A DNA stretch of 64,000 nt from Pseudooceanicola onchidii (GCF_004959925.1 NZ_SPUW01000001.1:1240001-1304000); one strand, 5' to 3'. Positions 24,027 to 33,780 are shown, counted from the first letter of the stretch. Notes: a model not told the origin generated them from the letters alone. A program made the numbers and translations.

Positions 24027-25040
24027 ATGTCCCAGGCCCCCGTCACCCTTGCCGAGTTCCGCTCTGTCATCGCCGGTCTGGACGGACCCGACGCCGCCGC
24101 CATCAGCGCGGCCGAGGATCGCAACGCGCAACTGACCAAGCCGCCCGCGGCCCTTGGTCGGCTTGAGGATCTGGCGCGCTGGTATGCGGGCTGGCGCGGC
24201 ACCGGGCGGCCCGAGCTGAGCGCGCCGCAGGTGGTGATCTTTGCCGGCAACCACGGTATCGCGGCGCGCGGCGTGTCGGCCTTTCCGCCCGAGGTGACCG
24301 TGCAGATGGTGGCGAATTTCGAACATGGCGGCGCGGCGATCAACCAGCTGTCCAAGGCCTTCGGCGCTCGGATGGATGTGCATGCGCTGGATCTTGATCG
24401 CCCGACCGCCGATTTCACCGCCGCCCCCGCGATGTCCGAAGACGAGATCCTGTCGGCGCTCACCACCGGCTGGAACGCTGTCGATCCGCGGGCTGACCTG
24501 CTGGTCACCGGCGAAATGGGGATCGGCAACACCACCGCCGCCGCCGCCATCGCCCATGCGCTTTATGGCGGTGAGGCCGCGGATTGGGTCGGACGCGGCA
24601 CGGGCGTCGATGACGCGGGCCTGACGCTGAAGGCCCAGGTCGTGGCCGAGGGCGTGGCGCGCCACGCGGGCGGCGACGGCATCGACACCCTGGCCCGTCT
24701 GGGCGGGCGCGAGATCGCGGCGATGGCCGGGGCCATCCTGCGCGCGCGGGTCGAAAACATCCCCGTGATCCTCGACGGGTTCATCTGCTGTTCGGCCGCC
24801 GCCTGCCTTCAGGCGCTGAACGACACCGCGCTGGATCACTGCGTCGCGGGCCATGTCAGCGCCGAATCCGCGCATCCCGCACTGCTGACGCGTCTGGGCA
24901 AGGACCCGCTGCTGTCGCTTGGCCTGCGCCTAGGCGAAGGATCCGGCGCCGCGCTGGCAATCGGTGTTCTGAAGGGGGCCGTCGCCTGCCATTCGGGCAT
25001 GGCGACCTTTGCCGAGGCCGGGGTCAGCGAAGGCGCCTGA
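24027..25040 (+). CDS. cobT: Nicotinate-nucleotide-dimethylbenzimidazole phosphoribosyltransferase
   Basis: 337 residues, normal CobT length. Visible motifs: [33 protein letters not shown], the VGRGTGVDD loop and the catalytic glutamate region near the C-terminus ([27 protein letters not shown]). It makes alpha-ribazole phosphate from dimethylbenzimidazole, the substrate branch used by the adjacent CobS. An AGGAAA site precedes the ATG. No cobalamin riboswitch fits in the short divergent gap. Confidence 0.95.
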   Translation: MSQAPVTLAEFRSVIAGLDGPDAAAISAAEDRNAQLTKPPAALGRLEDLARWYAGWRGTGRPELSAPQVVIFAGNHGIAARGVSAFPPEVTVQMVANFEHGGAAINQLSKAFGARMDVHALDLDRPTADFTAAPAMSEDEILSALTTGWNAVDPRADLLVTGEMGIGNTTAAAAIAHALYGGEAADWVGRGTGVDDAGLTLKAQVVAEGVARHAGGDGIDTLARLGGREIAAMAGAILRARVENIPVILDGFICCSAAACLQALNDTALDHCVAGHVSAESAHPALLTRLGKDPLLSLGLRLGEGSGAALAIGVLKGAVACHSGMATFAEAGVSEGA

Positions 25041-25057
25041 TCCACACCATACCATGA

Positions 25058-25087
25058 CATCGCCCCGGTCCCTTGGCCGGGGCGATG
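25058..25087. terminator. Hairpin between convergent cobT and the antiporter gene
   Basis: CATCGCCCCGG (25058-25068) pairs with CCGGGGCGATG (25077-25087), an 11-bp perfect stem with an 8-nt loop. There is no T run, so it may need Rho or act mainly as an mRNA 3' stabiliser. Confidence 0.5.
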
Positions 25088-25103
25088 GTCACAGACGCGC
25101 CAA

Positions 25104-26981
25104 TCAGGCCGCGCTGTCCTTTTCCGACAAGAGCCCCTGAAGCGCGGTTTCCAGATCCCGTTCCAGCTCTTTCGAGCGCGCGACATATTCGGGGTTCTTG
25201 TCTGCCGGGACGTCCGGATCCCACAGCTCGGCCAGATCGCGGATGGTGTCGCGGTCATGGTGATAGAAGGCATCTTCCAGCTTTGACGCCTCGTATTCGG
25301 TAAAGCCCACGTTTTCCAGCACATAGCGCCCGGCCCGCAGGCTGGAATCGAATGTCTCCCGGACGATGTCGTCGGCCCCGGCCTGATAAAGCTCGTAGGT
25401 GTGGCGCCGGTCATGGGCGCGGGCGATGATGTGCAGGTCCGGGCGGAACTTGCGGGCATATTCGACCAGCTGCGTGACGGATTTCGGGTTGTCCATCGCC
25501 GCGACCAGCACCCGTGCCTTGCCCAACCCGGCCGCCCGCAGGATGTCGGGGCGGGTCGGGTCGCCAAAGTAGCCTTTGAAGCCAAAGCGCCGCATGACCT
25601 CGATCGTGCGCATGTCGTGATCCAGAACGACCGTCCGCACACCAGAACTTTGCACCAGCCGGTTCACGATCTGCCCGAACCGTCCGATCCCGGCGATGAT
25701 GACGGGGCCTTCGTCGTCGATGTCGTCAGCCTCCTGCGCCTCGGTCACCGGGTCGCCGATCTTCTTCGACAGCCAGTCATAAAGCAGGAACAGCAGGGGC
25801 GTGATCAGCATGGTCAGCGCGATGACCAGAAGCAGCTGTTCGGTCAGCACGGGCGGCAGCACGTTCTGCTGTTGCGAGAACGACAGCAGCACGAAGCCGA
25901 ATTCCCCCGCCTGGCTCAGCGACAGGGTGAACAGCATCAACCGCCGCCGCCGCAGCTTGAACGCGCGCCCGATCAGGAACAGGATCACGCCCTTCACCAG
26001 GATCAGCCCGAAGGCCATCGACAGGATCACCACCGGTTCGCCCACCAGCACCTGGAAGTTGATGCCCGCCCCCACGGTGATGAAGAACAGGCCCAAGAGC
26101 AGCCCCTTGAAGGGTTCGATGTCCGATTCCAGCTCGTGCCGGAATTCCGAGTTTGCCAGCACCACCCCCGCCAGGAAGGTGCCAAGCGCGGGCGACAGGC
26201 CCACCATGTTCATCAGGAAGGCGATCCCGACCACGATGCCCAGGGCCAGCGCGGTGTACATCTCGCGCAGCTTGGCGGCGTGGATGAACCGGAAGACCGG
26301 CGTGGTCAGGTAGACGCCCGTCAGGATCACCGCCGCCACCGCGCCAAGCGTGACCAGAGTGACCCCCCAGCCGGGCAGCCCTTCGACAAGCGACATGGTA
26401 TGTTCCGCCGCCTCTTCGGGGGCGACGCGGGCCAGGGATCCGTCGGGGTTCGCCGTCAGCCCGAGCGACGGCAGGGCCAGCAGCGGCAGGAATGCCAGCA
26501 TCGGGATCACCGCGATGTCCTGCGTCAACAGCACCGAAAAGGCCGATCGCCCGCCTGGTGTCTGGATCAGCCCCTTTTCCGACAGGGTCTGCAACACGAT
26601 GGCCGTCGAGGACAGCGCCAGGATCATCCCCGTCGCCAGCGACACGGACCAGCCATAGCCCAGCATCCGGAACCCGAAGAAGACCGCCAGCGTCGTCAGC
26701 ACGACCTGCAGCCCGCCCAGTCCCAGAAGCCGGTGCCGCATGTCCCACAGCGCCTTCGGCTCAAGCTCCAGCCCGATGAGAAACAGCATCATGACCACGC
26801 CGAATTCGGCGAAATGCTGCAGGTCATGGGTTTCATGCCCGACCAGCCCCAGCACCGGCCCGATCACGATCCCGGCGGCCAGATACCCCAGCACCGACCC
26901 CAGCCCGAGCCGCGCGGCGATCGGCACGGCGATCACGGCGGCGGCAAGGTAGATCGTGGCCTGATAAAGGAAACCTTCCAT
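25104..26981 (-). CDS. CPA2-family monovalent cation:proton antiporter (KefB/KefC-like)
   Basis: 625 residues. About 12 membrane segments (Na+/H+ exchanger domain, with GYLAAGIVIGPVLG and LSPALGTFLAGVVLANSEFRHE) are followed by a cytosolic RCK/TrkA-N domain from about 420 with GIGRFGQIVNRLV, a Rossmann GxGxxG. This is the Kef-like plan: potassium efflux or K+/H+ exchange gated by a nucleotide or glutathione ligand. No KefF/KefG partner is adjacent. The ion specificity is inferred from the family only. Confidence 0.9.
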   Translation of the reverse strand: MEGFLYQATIYLAAAVIAVPIAARLGLGSVLGYLAAGIVIGPVLGLVGHETHDLQHFAEFGVVMMLFLIGLELEPKALWDMRHRLLGLGGLQVVLTTLAVFFGFRMLGYGWSVSLATGMILALSSTAIVLQTLSEKGLIQTPGGRSAFSVLLTQDIAVIPMLAFLPLLALPSLGLTANPDGSLARVAPEEAAEHTMSLVEGLPGWGVTLVTLGAVAAVILTGVYLTTPVFRFIHAAKLREMYTALALGIVVGIAFLMNMVGLSPALGTFLAGVVLANSEFRHELESDIEPFKGLLLGLFFITVGAGINFQVLVGEPVVILSMAFGLILVKGVILFLIGRAFKLRRRRLMLFTLSLSQAGEFGFVLLSFSQQQNVLPPVLTEQLLLVIALTMLITPLLFLLYDWLSKKIGDPVTEAQEADDIDDEGPVIIAGIGRFGQIVNRLVQSSGVRTVVLDHDMRTIEVMRRFGFKGYFGDPTRPDILRAAGLGKARVLVAAMDNPKSVTQLVEYARKFRPDLHIIARAHDRRHTYELYQAGADDIVRETFDSSLRAGRYVLENVGFTEYEASKLEDAFYHHDRDTIRDLAELWDPDVPADKNPEYVARSKELERDLETALQGLLSEKDSAA

Positions 26982-27027
26982 GTGTCGTCTTTCCTGGCAG
27001 TGCTGGCGCGGTGGCTGGCGTGATCTT

Positions 27028-27492
27028 TTATAGCGGGCGGGTCGGCAGGGGGCCGTCCTGTTTGAACTGGTCCATGACGATCTGGCTTTGCACCCGCATG
27101 ACGGCCGGATGCGGCAGCAGAACCTCGTGAATCAATCTGTGCAATTCCCCGAGGTCAGCGCAATAGACCCGCAGCAGGTAATCGGCCTCTCCGGTCAGGG
27201 TCCAGGCGCTGGTGATCTCGGCGCGCGCGTCGACCAGGGCGGCGAAATCGCGCGACTGTTCGGGCCCGTGGGTGGCCATCTGCACCTGCACGAAAGCCTG
27301 GATCGCCAGCCCCAGCCGCAGCGGGGCAAGGCGCGCGACGTAGGCCTCGATATACCCTTCGGCCTCAAGCCGCTGCCGCCGCCGACCAGCCTGCGAGGAC
27401 GACAGGTTCAACACCTCTCCCAGCTCCTGCGCGGTCAGATGCGCATCCTTTTGCAGGACGGTCAGCAGGCGCAGATCAGTCGAATCAAGCAT
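27028..27492 (-). CDS. Lrp/AsnC-family transcriptional regulator
   Basis: 154 residues. Helix-turn-helix (DLRLLTVLQKDAHLTAQELG...SSSQAGRRRQRLEAEGYI) and a C-terminal RAM ligand-binding domain (ITSAWTLTGEADYLLRVYC). The recognition helix reads SQAGRRRQRLE. It is divergent from hppD with 138 bp between starts, the classical layout for a regulator of aromatic amino-acid catabolism. Tyrosine or phenylalanine may be the effector, by inference. Start at 27492 (MLDSTDLRLL). Confidence 0.92.
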   Translation of the reverse strand: MLDSTDLRLLTVLQKDAHLTAQELGEVLNLSSSQAGRRRQRLEAEGYIEAYVARLAPLRLGLAIQAFVQVQMATHGPEQSRDFAALVDARAEITSAWTLTGEADYLLRVYCADLGELHRLIHEVLLPHPAVMRVQSQIVMDQFKQDGPLPTRPL

Positions 27493-27630
27493 GTGCGGAT
27501 TTCTCGCATGAATTTCCGGATCAGCGTAAAACACCCGCACCGCGACGGCAACCTAACTGCCAGAATGCGCAGATTTACCGTCATTCATGCCGTATGATTG
27601 CCAAAACACCGCGCAACAGAGGAGGTCACA

Positions 27631-28725
27631 ATGGGCCCTTTCCCCCACGACGCCCCGAAATCCACCATCACGCCTGAAAACCCGGCCGGCACGGACGGGT
27701 TCGAATTTGTCGAATTCGCCCACCCGGATCCCGAAGAGCTTCGGACGCTCTTTGCCAGGATGGGCTATGAACTGGTCGGCCGTCACAAGTCCAAGGACAT
27801 CGAACTCTGGCAGCAGGGCGACATCACCTACATCGTGAACGCCGAACCCGGCACCCACGCCGCGCAGTTCATCGAGGAACACGGACCCTGCGCCCCCTCC
27901 ATGGGCTGGCGGGTCGTCGACGCGCAGCAGGCGTTCGATCACGCGGTCGCCAAGGGCGCCACGCCTTACGAAGGCGACGGCAAGACCATGGACGTCCCTG
28001 CCATCGTCGGCATCGGCGGATCGCTGATCTATTTCATCGACCAGTACTACGACACCTCGCCTTACAACGAGGAATTCACCTGGCTCGCCCAGTCCAAGCC
28101 GCGCGGCGTGGGCTTCTATTACCTCGATCACCTGACCCACAACGTCCACAAGGGCAACATGGACACCTGGTTCCGCTTCTACGGTGATCTGTTCAACTTC
28201 CGCGAAATCCGCTTCTTCGACATCCAGGGCAAATTCACCGGTCTCTATTCCCGCGCCCTGACGTCGCCCTGTGGCCGCATCCGGATCCCGATCAACGAGG
28301 ATCGCGGCGAAACCGGCCAGATCGTTGCCTATCTCAAAAAATACAACGGCGAAGGCATCCAGCACATCGCGGTCGGCGCCCGCGACATCTATGACGCCAC
28401 CGACCAGATCGCCGACAAGGGCATCAAGTACATGCCCGGCCCGCCGGACACCTACTACGACATGTCCAAGAACCGCGTTAAGGACCACGAAGAGCCGATC
28501 GACAGGATGAAGAAACACGGCATCCTGATCGACGGCGAAGGCGTGGTCGACGGCGGCGAAACCCGCATCCTGCTGCAGATCTTCTCGAAGACCGTGATCG
28601 GCCCGATCTTCTTCGAATTCATCCAGCGCAAGGGGGACGACGGTTTTGGCGAAGGCAACTTCAAGGCGCTCTTCGAATCCATCGAGGCCGAGCAGATCGC
28701 CAACGGGGAAATCGCGGCCGAATAA
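27631..28725 (+). CDS. hppD: 4-hydroxyphenylpyruvate dioxygenase
   Basis: 364 residues, two VOC domains. It converts 4-hydroxyphenylpyruvate to homogentisate in tyrosine breakdown. Likely iron ligands are H167 (YLDHLTHNVH), H245 (IQHIAVGARD) and E329 (FFEFIQRKG). The C-terminal GDDGFGEGNFKALFE is the conserved gate helix. The ATG at 27631 has an excellent site (GAGGAGGT). The later pathway genes (hmgA, fahA) are not adjacent, so this gene is controlled on its own, probably by the divergent Lrp-type regulator. Confidence 0.97.
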   Translation: MGPFPHDAPKSTITPENPAGTDGFEFVEFAHPDPEELRTLFARMGYELVGRHKSKDIELWQQGDITYIVNAEPGTHAAQFIEEHGPCAPSMGWRVVDAQQAFDHAVAKGATPYEGDGKTMDVPAIVGIGGSLIYFIDQYYDTSPYNEEFTWLAQSKPRGVGFYYLDHLTHNVHKGNMDTWFRFYGDLFNFREIRFFDIQGKFTGLYSRALTSPCGRIRIPINEDRGETGQIVAYLKKYNGEGIQHIAVGARDIYDATDQIADKGIKYMPGPPDTYYDMSKNRVKDHEEPIDRMKKHGILIDGEGVVDGGETRILLQIFSKTVIGPIFFEFIQRKGDDGFGEGNFKALFESIEAEQIANGEIAAE

Positions 28726-28732
28726 GCCGCAG

Positions 28733-28757
28733 GGCCGGGGGCAGCCTGTCCCCGGCC
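28733..28757 (+). terminator. Hairpin after hppD
   Basis: GGCCGGGG (28733-28740) pairs with CCCCGGCC (28750-28757), starting 7 bp after the stop. It is followed by AACAAAAAAGG rather than T on this strand, so termination strength is uncertain. Confidence 0.45.
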
Positions 28758-28760
28758 AAC

Positions 28761-28780
28761 AAAAAAGGCGCAGCCGCGCC
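28761..28780 (-). terminator. Intrinsic terminator of the leftward 982-residue gene
   Basis: Reading leftward, GGCGC-GGCT-GCGCC (28780-28767) is followed directly by TTTTTT (28766-28761). This is a textbook intrinsic terminator 41 bp after the stop at 28822. Confidence 0.8.
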
Positions 28781-28816
28781 CTTCATCCTGCCAGAAATAC
28801 TCCCGCCGGAGGCATC
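28781..28816 (+). repeat. Interspersed intergenic repeat, copy A
   Basis: CTTCATCCTGCC-AGAAATA-CTCCCGCCGGAGGCATC. It shares the order [CTTCTTCTGG-like][AAAATA][CTCCGCCGGAGGC] with copies at 41859 and 47043 and, in part, on the other strand at 38186. It lies between the ends of hppD and the 982-residue gene. Confidence 0.7.
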
Positions 28817-28821
28817 CCCGG

Positions 28822-31770
28822 TCAGCCGCTTGGCATGGCCAGCGTCATGTTCCGGCCGTTCTTCTGATAGCGCAGCGTGTCATCGCCGATGGCCAGGACC
28901 CGCCCGCCGTCGATGCGATCACCGACCTTCACCTTGCGATACCGCCCGTTCGACAGCCGCACCAGCGCGCGCCGGTCCGAGGGTTGCCCGTAGACGCCGA
29001 TCAGGTTGACCTCGGTCAGATCGATGGCGCTGCGCACCGTGGCCTGACGCGCGACGGACACGGCCGTGGGACCGGACGGTGCGATCGACGGGGTCGGGAT
29101 CGGCGTGGCGCGGGCGGCGGCGGCCAGTTCGCCGATATTGCCGGGGCGCTGCAACGGCCGCAGGGCCGGGAACTCGGGCACCAGCGCGGCCGAAGCCTCT
29201 TCGATCTCGGCTTCCTCGCCCTCGGCTGCGGTCGGGTCGTCGCCGGCCAGCCCTGCCGCGATCGAGGCCCGGTTTTCGTCCGGGATCAGGGCCGTGGTCT
29301 CGGTGCGCGATCCGATGGCCGCCCCCGCCAGCGAGGCGCCGGCCGCCGTGGTCACGTCGTCGTCCGCCCGATCGCCTGCCGTGCCGTCCGCAGCCACCTC
29401 GGGTTCGGTGACCGGGCGCTGACGTGGACGAACAGCGGCGAAAGTCTCGCCGCTGTTCTCTTGTGCCGCATCCGGTTGCGGCTCTTCGATGGTGTCGGGG
29501 GTCGCCGCCGCGTCATCCTGCGGCGAGGCCTCGGGCTCGGGCGCGGCGGTCGGTTCCGGGTCACCCGGACGCGCCGGCGGCTCTACCGGCGGCGGCCCGG
29601 AAAAGGCCAGAACGCCCGACGGTGTCTCGGCCCCCTCGGGTGTTGCGATGACCAGACCGCGTGCGTCCATGTCGAACCGCTGTCCGAACACCGGCGGCGG
29701 CGCGGGCGGCGCGGGGCGCAGGTCAGGGGTCAGGGCGGCCAGGTCGACGCTCGGGCTGCGGTCTGGCGGGGCATCGGGATCGGCCGATCCGTCGGTGCCC
29801 GTCCCGGTTGCCGCGTCGCCGGTTGCAGCGATGCCATCGGGCGATTCCTGCCAGATGCCCGACGCGGCATAGCGCGCCTCTTCCTCGGGCGTCAGGGTGC
29901 CGTCGGTCGCATCCGCAGTCGGTTCGGGCTCCGGCTCGGCCTCGGCGGCCTCGGTCACGATCAACGGCGAGACAGGCTCTTCGCTCGGCGCAGCGTCTTC
30001 GGTGGCCGGTGCATCCGTCGGGGCCTCTGGCGGCGCCTCGGTCGTCTCCTCGGCAGCAAGGGCCTGGGCCACGGCTGCATCTTCGGCCGTCGGCGCGGGC
30101 GCCTCGGCCTGAGACTCGGGGGCCGTATCGGGGGTCGCATCGGGGGCGTTGTCCTCGGCCTCTGCCGCGTCCTCGGGGTCGCCGGGCGCCGGAGGCACGA
30201 AGCTGTCCTCGATCACGCGCGGCTCCACCGCTGCGACGGTCTCCTCTTGTGGGCTGTCGCCGCCGACCAGCGCGCTCAGCGACCCGTCGCTGAACAGCAT
30301 CGCCCAGGCAGCCGTGCCCAGCACGAAGACCGCGATGATCACGGCCGTCACCACTCCGGCCGATCCGCCGCCACTGGATTCATAGCTGCCGCCGCGCGCC
30401 CCGAAGACGGTCATCCGTTCTTCTTCCGCGCGCCGTTCCTCGGCGGTCAGGGCGCCGGGAATGCGATCCTCGGCGCTGTGCAGATTGGCGACAACCTTTT
30501 CGAAGGTTGGGGTCGGCGCGACCGGCTCAGACGCTGCGGGGGCAGGGGCCGCAGCCGCCGCGACGGCCGCGTTGGCCTTGGATTTTCCCTTGCGTCCCTT
30601 GGGCTTGGGCGCATCCTGCTGGGTGTCCCCGGGCGCGTCCTGCGGCGCGGGCACCGCGGCGGGCGCGGTCGGGTTGGCGATGCCAAGCGCCTTTGTCGGC
30701 GCTTCGGGCGTGATCTGGGCGGCCTCTTCGGCCTTGCGGGCGGCCTCGGCCCGGGCGGCCTCTCGTGCCTCGGTCCGCGCTGCACGGCGCGCGGCCATGG
30801 CTGCCCCGACACGGCCTGAGAACGCACCGGCCGCAGCGATGATCCCGGCCATCGGCGAGGGCTTCGGCATCACGCCATCGTCGCTGTCCGCCTTGAGAGA
30901 GGCCGACATTTCCTCGGGCTGCAGATCGCGCGGCGGCACGACGACCGGCGCGGGTGAGGTCCCGGCCTCGGGTTCGGCAAAGGTGATCCGGGGCGCATCC
31001 CCGCGCGGTGCGGCAGACCTGTCGGCCTTGGGGGCCGGGGGCACGTCGCCCGCGTCTTCGCCGGACCGCGCCCGGCGGGTGCTGAAGGACACGGGGCCTG
31101 CGGCATCGGTCGTCGCGTCGGGATCGGACGGGCCGGCAACCGCCGCGCCGTCATCGGCCAGGGGATCCGCGATCTCGGTCTTGGGAACCTCGACCAGCTT
31201 GGGCGCGGGCTTGTCTTCCAGATCCGCGGGCCGGACATGGCCCGTGACCCGGATCGCGGTTGAATCGGGCACGACGGCGACATCGTCGGGCACGTCATGG
31301 GCCGTGCCGAAGAACGGCTCGCCGATATAGTCGCGGTCTTCGGGCATGGCGACGAAGCACAGCGGATCGAACCCGAAGCTGCGCGCGAATTCGTCGGCTT
31401 CCTGAAGGGTTTCCAGCGCCACGGCCGCGATGTTCAGCGATCCGCCCGATACCGCGTGATCGACCGCCAGTTCGTCCAGCGCATAGGGCGTCGCCCCGTC
31501 CAGCGCGGTTTCGACCGCACGCTGCCGCGCCATCGGATCGGGCGCGCCTGCGGGGATCGAGACATATCGGATCTGGTCGTTCGGGATCACGACCTTGAAG
31601 GTGGCCTCGCCCGGGGCCAGCCTGTCGGCGGCCGCACGCAGTCGGGCCATATCGTCGGCAAGATTATCACCGTCCGGATAGGCTTCACCGACGATAGCCC
31701 AGCCGGGAGACGCGCGTTGCAGCAAGGCAATGCCGTCCATCGACAGAATAAGCGCAAAATTCGGTTTCAT
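28822..31770 (-). CDS. GspL/PilM-like and GspC/PilP-like fusion membrane protein (982 aa)
   Basis: Unrecognised as a named gene. The N-terminus (about 1-165, from FALILSMDGIALLQR to DEFARSFGFDPLCFVAMPE) resembles the actin-like cytoplasmic domain of GspL/PilM. A very long Ala/Pro/Asp/Glu-rich region follows, broken by one membrane segment at about 471-492 (VVTAVIIAVFVLGTAAWAML). The last 70 residues (NLIGVYGQPSDRRALVRLSNG, KVKVGDRIDGGRVLAIGDDTL) resemble the GspC/PilP homology-region fold. Such proteins in Rhodobacteraceae are sometimes mislabelled as translation initiation factor 2 because of low complexity. No pilus or secretion genes surround it. A strong terminator follows. Confidence 0.7.
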   Translation of the reverse strand: MKPNFALILSMDGIALLQRASPGWAIVGEAYPDGDNLADDMARLRAAADRLAPGEATFKVVIPNDQIRYVSIPAGAPDPMARQRAVETALDGATPYALDELAVDHAVSGGSLNIAAVALETLQEADEFARSFGFDPLCFVAMPEDRDYIGEPFFGTAHDVPDDVAVVPDSTAIRVTGHVRPADLEDKPAPKLVEVPKTEIADPLADDGAAVAGPSDPDATTDAAGPVSFSTRRARSGEDAGDVPPAPKADRSAAPRGDAPRITFAEPEAGTSPAPVVVPPRDLQPEEMSASLKADSDDGVMPKPSPMAGIIAAAGAFSGRVGAAMAARRAARTEAREAARAEAARKAEEAAQITPEAPTKALGIANPTAPAAVPAPQDAPGDTQQDAPKPKGRKGKSKANAAVAAAAAPAPAASEPVAPTPTFEKVVANLHSAEDRIPGALTAEERRAEEERMTVFGARGGSYESSGGGSAGVVTAVIIAVFVLGTAAWAMLFSDGSLSALVGGDSPQEETVAAVEPRVIEDSFVPPAPGDPEDAAEAEDNAPDATPDTAPESQAEAPAPTAEDAAVAQALAAEETTEAPPEAPTDAPATEDAAPSEEPVSPLIVTEAAEAEPEPEPTADATDGTLTPEEEARYAASGIWQESPDGIAATGDAATGTGTDGSADPDAPPDRSPSVDLAALTPDLRPAPPAPPPVFGQRFDMDARGLVIATPEGAETPSGVLAFSGPPPVEPPARPGDPEPTAAPEPEASPQDDAAATPDTIEEPQPDAAQENSGETFAAVRPRQRPVTEPEVAADGTAGDRADDDVTTAAGASLAGAAIGSRTETTALIPDENRASIAAGLAGDDPTAAEGEEAEIEEASAALVPEFPALRPLQRPGNIGELAAAARATPIPTPSIAPSGPTAVSVARQATVRSAIDLTEVNLIGVYGQPSDRRALVRLSNGRYRKVKVGDRIDGGRVLAIGDDTLRYQKNGRNMTLAMPSG

Positions 31771-31886
31771 GGACCTGACATCTTGGGGACGGGAAGGCGC
31801 GGACGCCTCCCCCTGAGTGTGCAGGATGCTATATCACGGTTAAAACGAGGAAAAGGATAACCCGCCCTCGAAACGCACTGTAGCGG

Positions 31887-33167
31887 TTAACCGCACGCCT
31901 TCGTGAGCGCCTGATCCAGATCCGCGATCAGGTCATCCGCGTTTTCGATGCCGATCGACACGCGCACGACCTCGGGCGCGGCGCCGGCGGCCTTCTGCTG
32001 GTCGGGCGTCAGCTGCCGGTGCGTGGTCGAGGCCGAATGGATGATCAGCGACCGGGTATCGCCCAGGTTCGCGACATGGCTGAAGATCTCGACCGCATCG
32101 ACCAGCTTGACGCAGGCCTCGTAGCCGTCCTTGAGCGCAAAGGTGAACAGCCCCCCGGCGCCCTTGGGGCAGATCTGGGAGACGCGGCCATGGTAGGGTG
32201 AGCTTTCAAGCCCGGCATAGGTCACGTAATCGACGCGCGGATCGGATTCGAGCCACTTGGCAACCTTCACCGCATTTTCGACATGCCGTTCCATGCGCAG
32301 CGACAGGGTTTCGATCCCCATCAGCGTGTAATGCGCCGCCTGCGGGTTCATCGTCATACCCAGATCACGCAGACCGATCGCAATGCCGTGGAAGGTGAAG
32401 GCCAGCGGGCCGAAGGTCTCGTGGAACTTCAGGCCGTGATAGGCGGGTTCGGGTTGCGACAGCGACGGGAACTTGTCTGACGCGGACCAGTCGAACTTGC
32501 CCGAATCCACGATGCAGCCGCCGGTGACGGTGCCATTGCCCGTCAGGTATTTCGTGGTCGAATGCACCACGAGCGTTGCGCCATGTTCGATCGGCCGACA
32601 CAGGTACGGCGTGGCCGAGGTGTTGTCGACGATCAGCGGCACGCCCGCCGCGTCCGAGATCGCAGAGATCGCGCCCAGATCGGTGATATAGCCGCCGGGG
32701 TTCGCCACGGATTCGCAGAAGACCGCCCTGGTGTCGTCGTCGATGGCGGCCTTGACCGCGTCCAGATCGTCGAAATCGACGAACTTGGCCGACCAGCCGA
32801 AGCGTTTGATTGTCTGGGAAAACTGCGTGATCGTGCCGCCGTAAAGCCGGGTCGAGGCCACGACGTTCTTGCCCGGGCCCATCAGTGGGAACAGCGCCAT
32901 GATCTGCGCCGCGTGCCCCGACGAACAGCAGACCGCCCCCTGGCCGCCTTCCAGCGTCGCAATGCGTTCCTGCAGAACGGCGACGGTCGGGTTGGTCAGG
33001 CGGGAATAGATATACCCCACTTCCTGCAGGTTGAAGAGCGCCGCCGCGTGGTCCGCATCGCGGAACACATAGGCCGTGCTCTGGTAGATCGGGGTCTGCC
33101 GGGCGCCGGTCGCCGGATCGGGCCGGGCGCCTGCGTGAATTTGCAACGTGTCAAAGCCATAGGTCAT
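31887..33167 (-). CDS. metY: O-acetylhomoserine aminocarboxypropyltransferase (sulfhydrylase), PLP enzyme
   Basis: 426 residues, the full length of the MetY subgroup of Cys/Met-metabolism PLP enzymes. Features: QTPIYQSTAYVF, GYIYSRLTNPT, the SSGHAAQ phosphate-binding region, VDNTSATPYLCRP, and STTKYLTGNG with the PLP-binding lysine. It makes homocysteine from O-acetylhomoserine and sulfide. ATG 33167 has a strong AGGAGGAGG site. I looked for a SAM-II or SAM/SAH riboswitch upstream and found no match. Confidence 0.93.
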   Translation of the reverse strand: MTYGFDTLQIHAGARPDPATGARQTPIYQSTAYVFRDADHAAALFNLQEVGYIYSRLTNPTVAVLQERIATLEGGQGAVCCSSGHAAQIMALFPLMGPGKNVVASTRLYGGTITQFSQTIKRFGWSAKFVDFDDLDAVKAAIDDDTRAVFCESVANPGGYITDLGAISAISDAAGVPLIVDNTSATPYLCRPIEHGATLVVHSTTKYLTGNGTVTGGCIVDSGKFDWSASDKFPSLSQPEPAYHGLKFHETFGPLAFTFHGIAIGLRDLGMTMNPQAAHYTLMGIETLSLRMERHVENAVKVAKWLESDPRVDYVTYAGLESSPYHGRVSQICPKGAGGLFTFALKDGYEACVKLVDAVEIFSHVANLGDTRSLIIHSASTTHRQLTPDQQKAAGAAPEVVRVSIGIENADDLIADLDQALTKACG

Positions 33168-33333
33168 GAACTGTCCTCCTCCTGTGCCCGTATCGGTAGG
33201 CCAATCGTGACAAGCCTGCAATTGTCCTTTGCGGTGCGATGGCCGGGCAGGACGGTTGCCTGCCGGGCGGCCCCTTGCATCCGGGGCCGCGAAGGATCAA
33301 CAGTCGCGCCAGACAAACCTGCCGGAGCGCCCC

Positions 33334-33750
33334 ATGATCCCCCCCTTCCACCTTGCCTATCATGTCACCGACCTTGACGAGGCCCGCGCCTTCTATGGCG
33401 GGGTTCTGGCCGCCGTTGAGGGGCGCAGCACCGAGACATGGGTGGATTTCGATTTCTTCGGCCACCAGCTGTCGCTGCATCTGGGCGAGCCGTTCAAGAC
33501 CACCAACACCGGCAAGGTCGGCGATCACATGGTGCCCATGCCGCACCTCGGCATGGTCCTGCCACTGGACGACTGGCGCGCCATGGCCGATCGGCTGACC
33601 GCGGCGGGGGTAGAGTTCGTTCTGCCGCCGTCGGTCCGGTTTGAGGGCGAGCCGGGCGAGCAATGGACGATGTTCTTCCGCGACCCGTCTGGAAACCCGA
33701 TCGAGATCAAGGGGTTCAAGGACTTCGCCGGGATCTTCGCGAAAACCTGA
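33334..33750 (+). CDS. VOC-family (glyoxalase/bleomycin-resistance fold) protein
   Basis: 138 residues. Begins FHLAYHVTDLDEARAFYGGVL, with the metal histidine in LAYHV, and ends with MFFRDPSGNPIEIKGF, with the metal glutamate in PIEIK. The HQLSLHLGE strand supplies another histidine. Many of these are dioxygenases or isomerases; the substrate cannot be assigned. The start at 33334 is preceded by GGAG within the last 10 bp. It ends 30 bp before the GCGTGC hairpin repeat. Confidence 0.87.
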   Translation: MIPPFHLAYHVTDLDEARAFYGGVLAAVEGRSTETWVDFDFFGHQLSLHLGEPFKTTNTGKVGDHMVPMPHLGMVLPLDDWRAMADRLTAAGVEFVLPPSVRFEGEPGEQWTMFFRDPSGNPIEIKGFKDFAGIFAKT

Positions 33751-33780
33751 GGGGTGATCCGGGACCTATGGTCGCCAAGT

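Noticed and set aside
28984-30819. A 611-codon Arg/Gly-rich frame antisense to the 982-residue gene
   Set aside because: Shadow of an Ala/Pro/Glu-rich coding region; no start site or recognisable domain.
31883-31894. GCGGTTAACCGC palindrome at the end of metY
   Set aside because: It overlaps the stop codon, has no T run, and shows no second copy nearby; probably chance.
33168-33333. SAM-II or SAM/SAH riboswitch upstream of metY
   Set aside because: I compared the leader with the consensus elements I remember and found no match.
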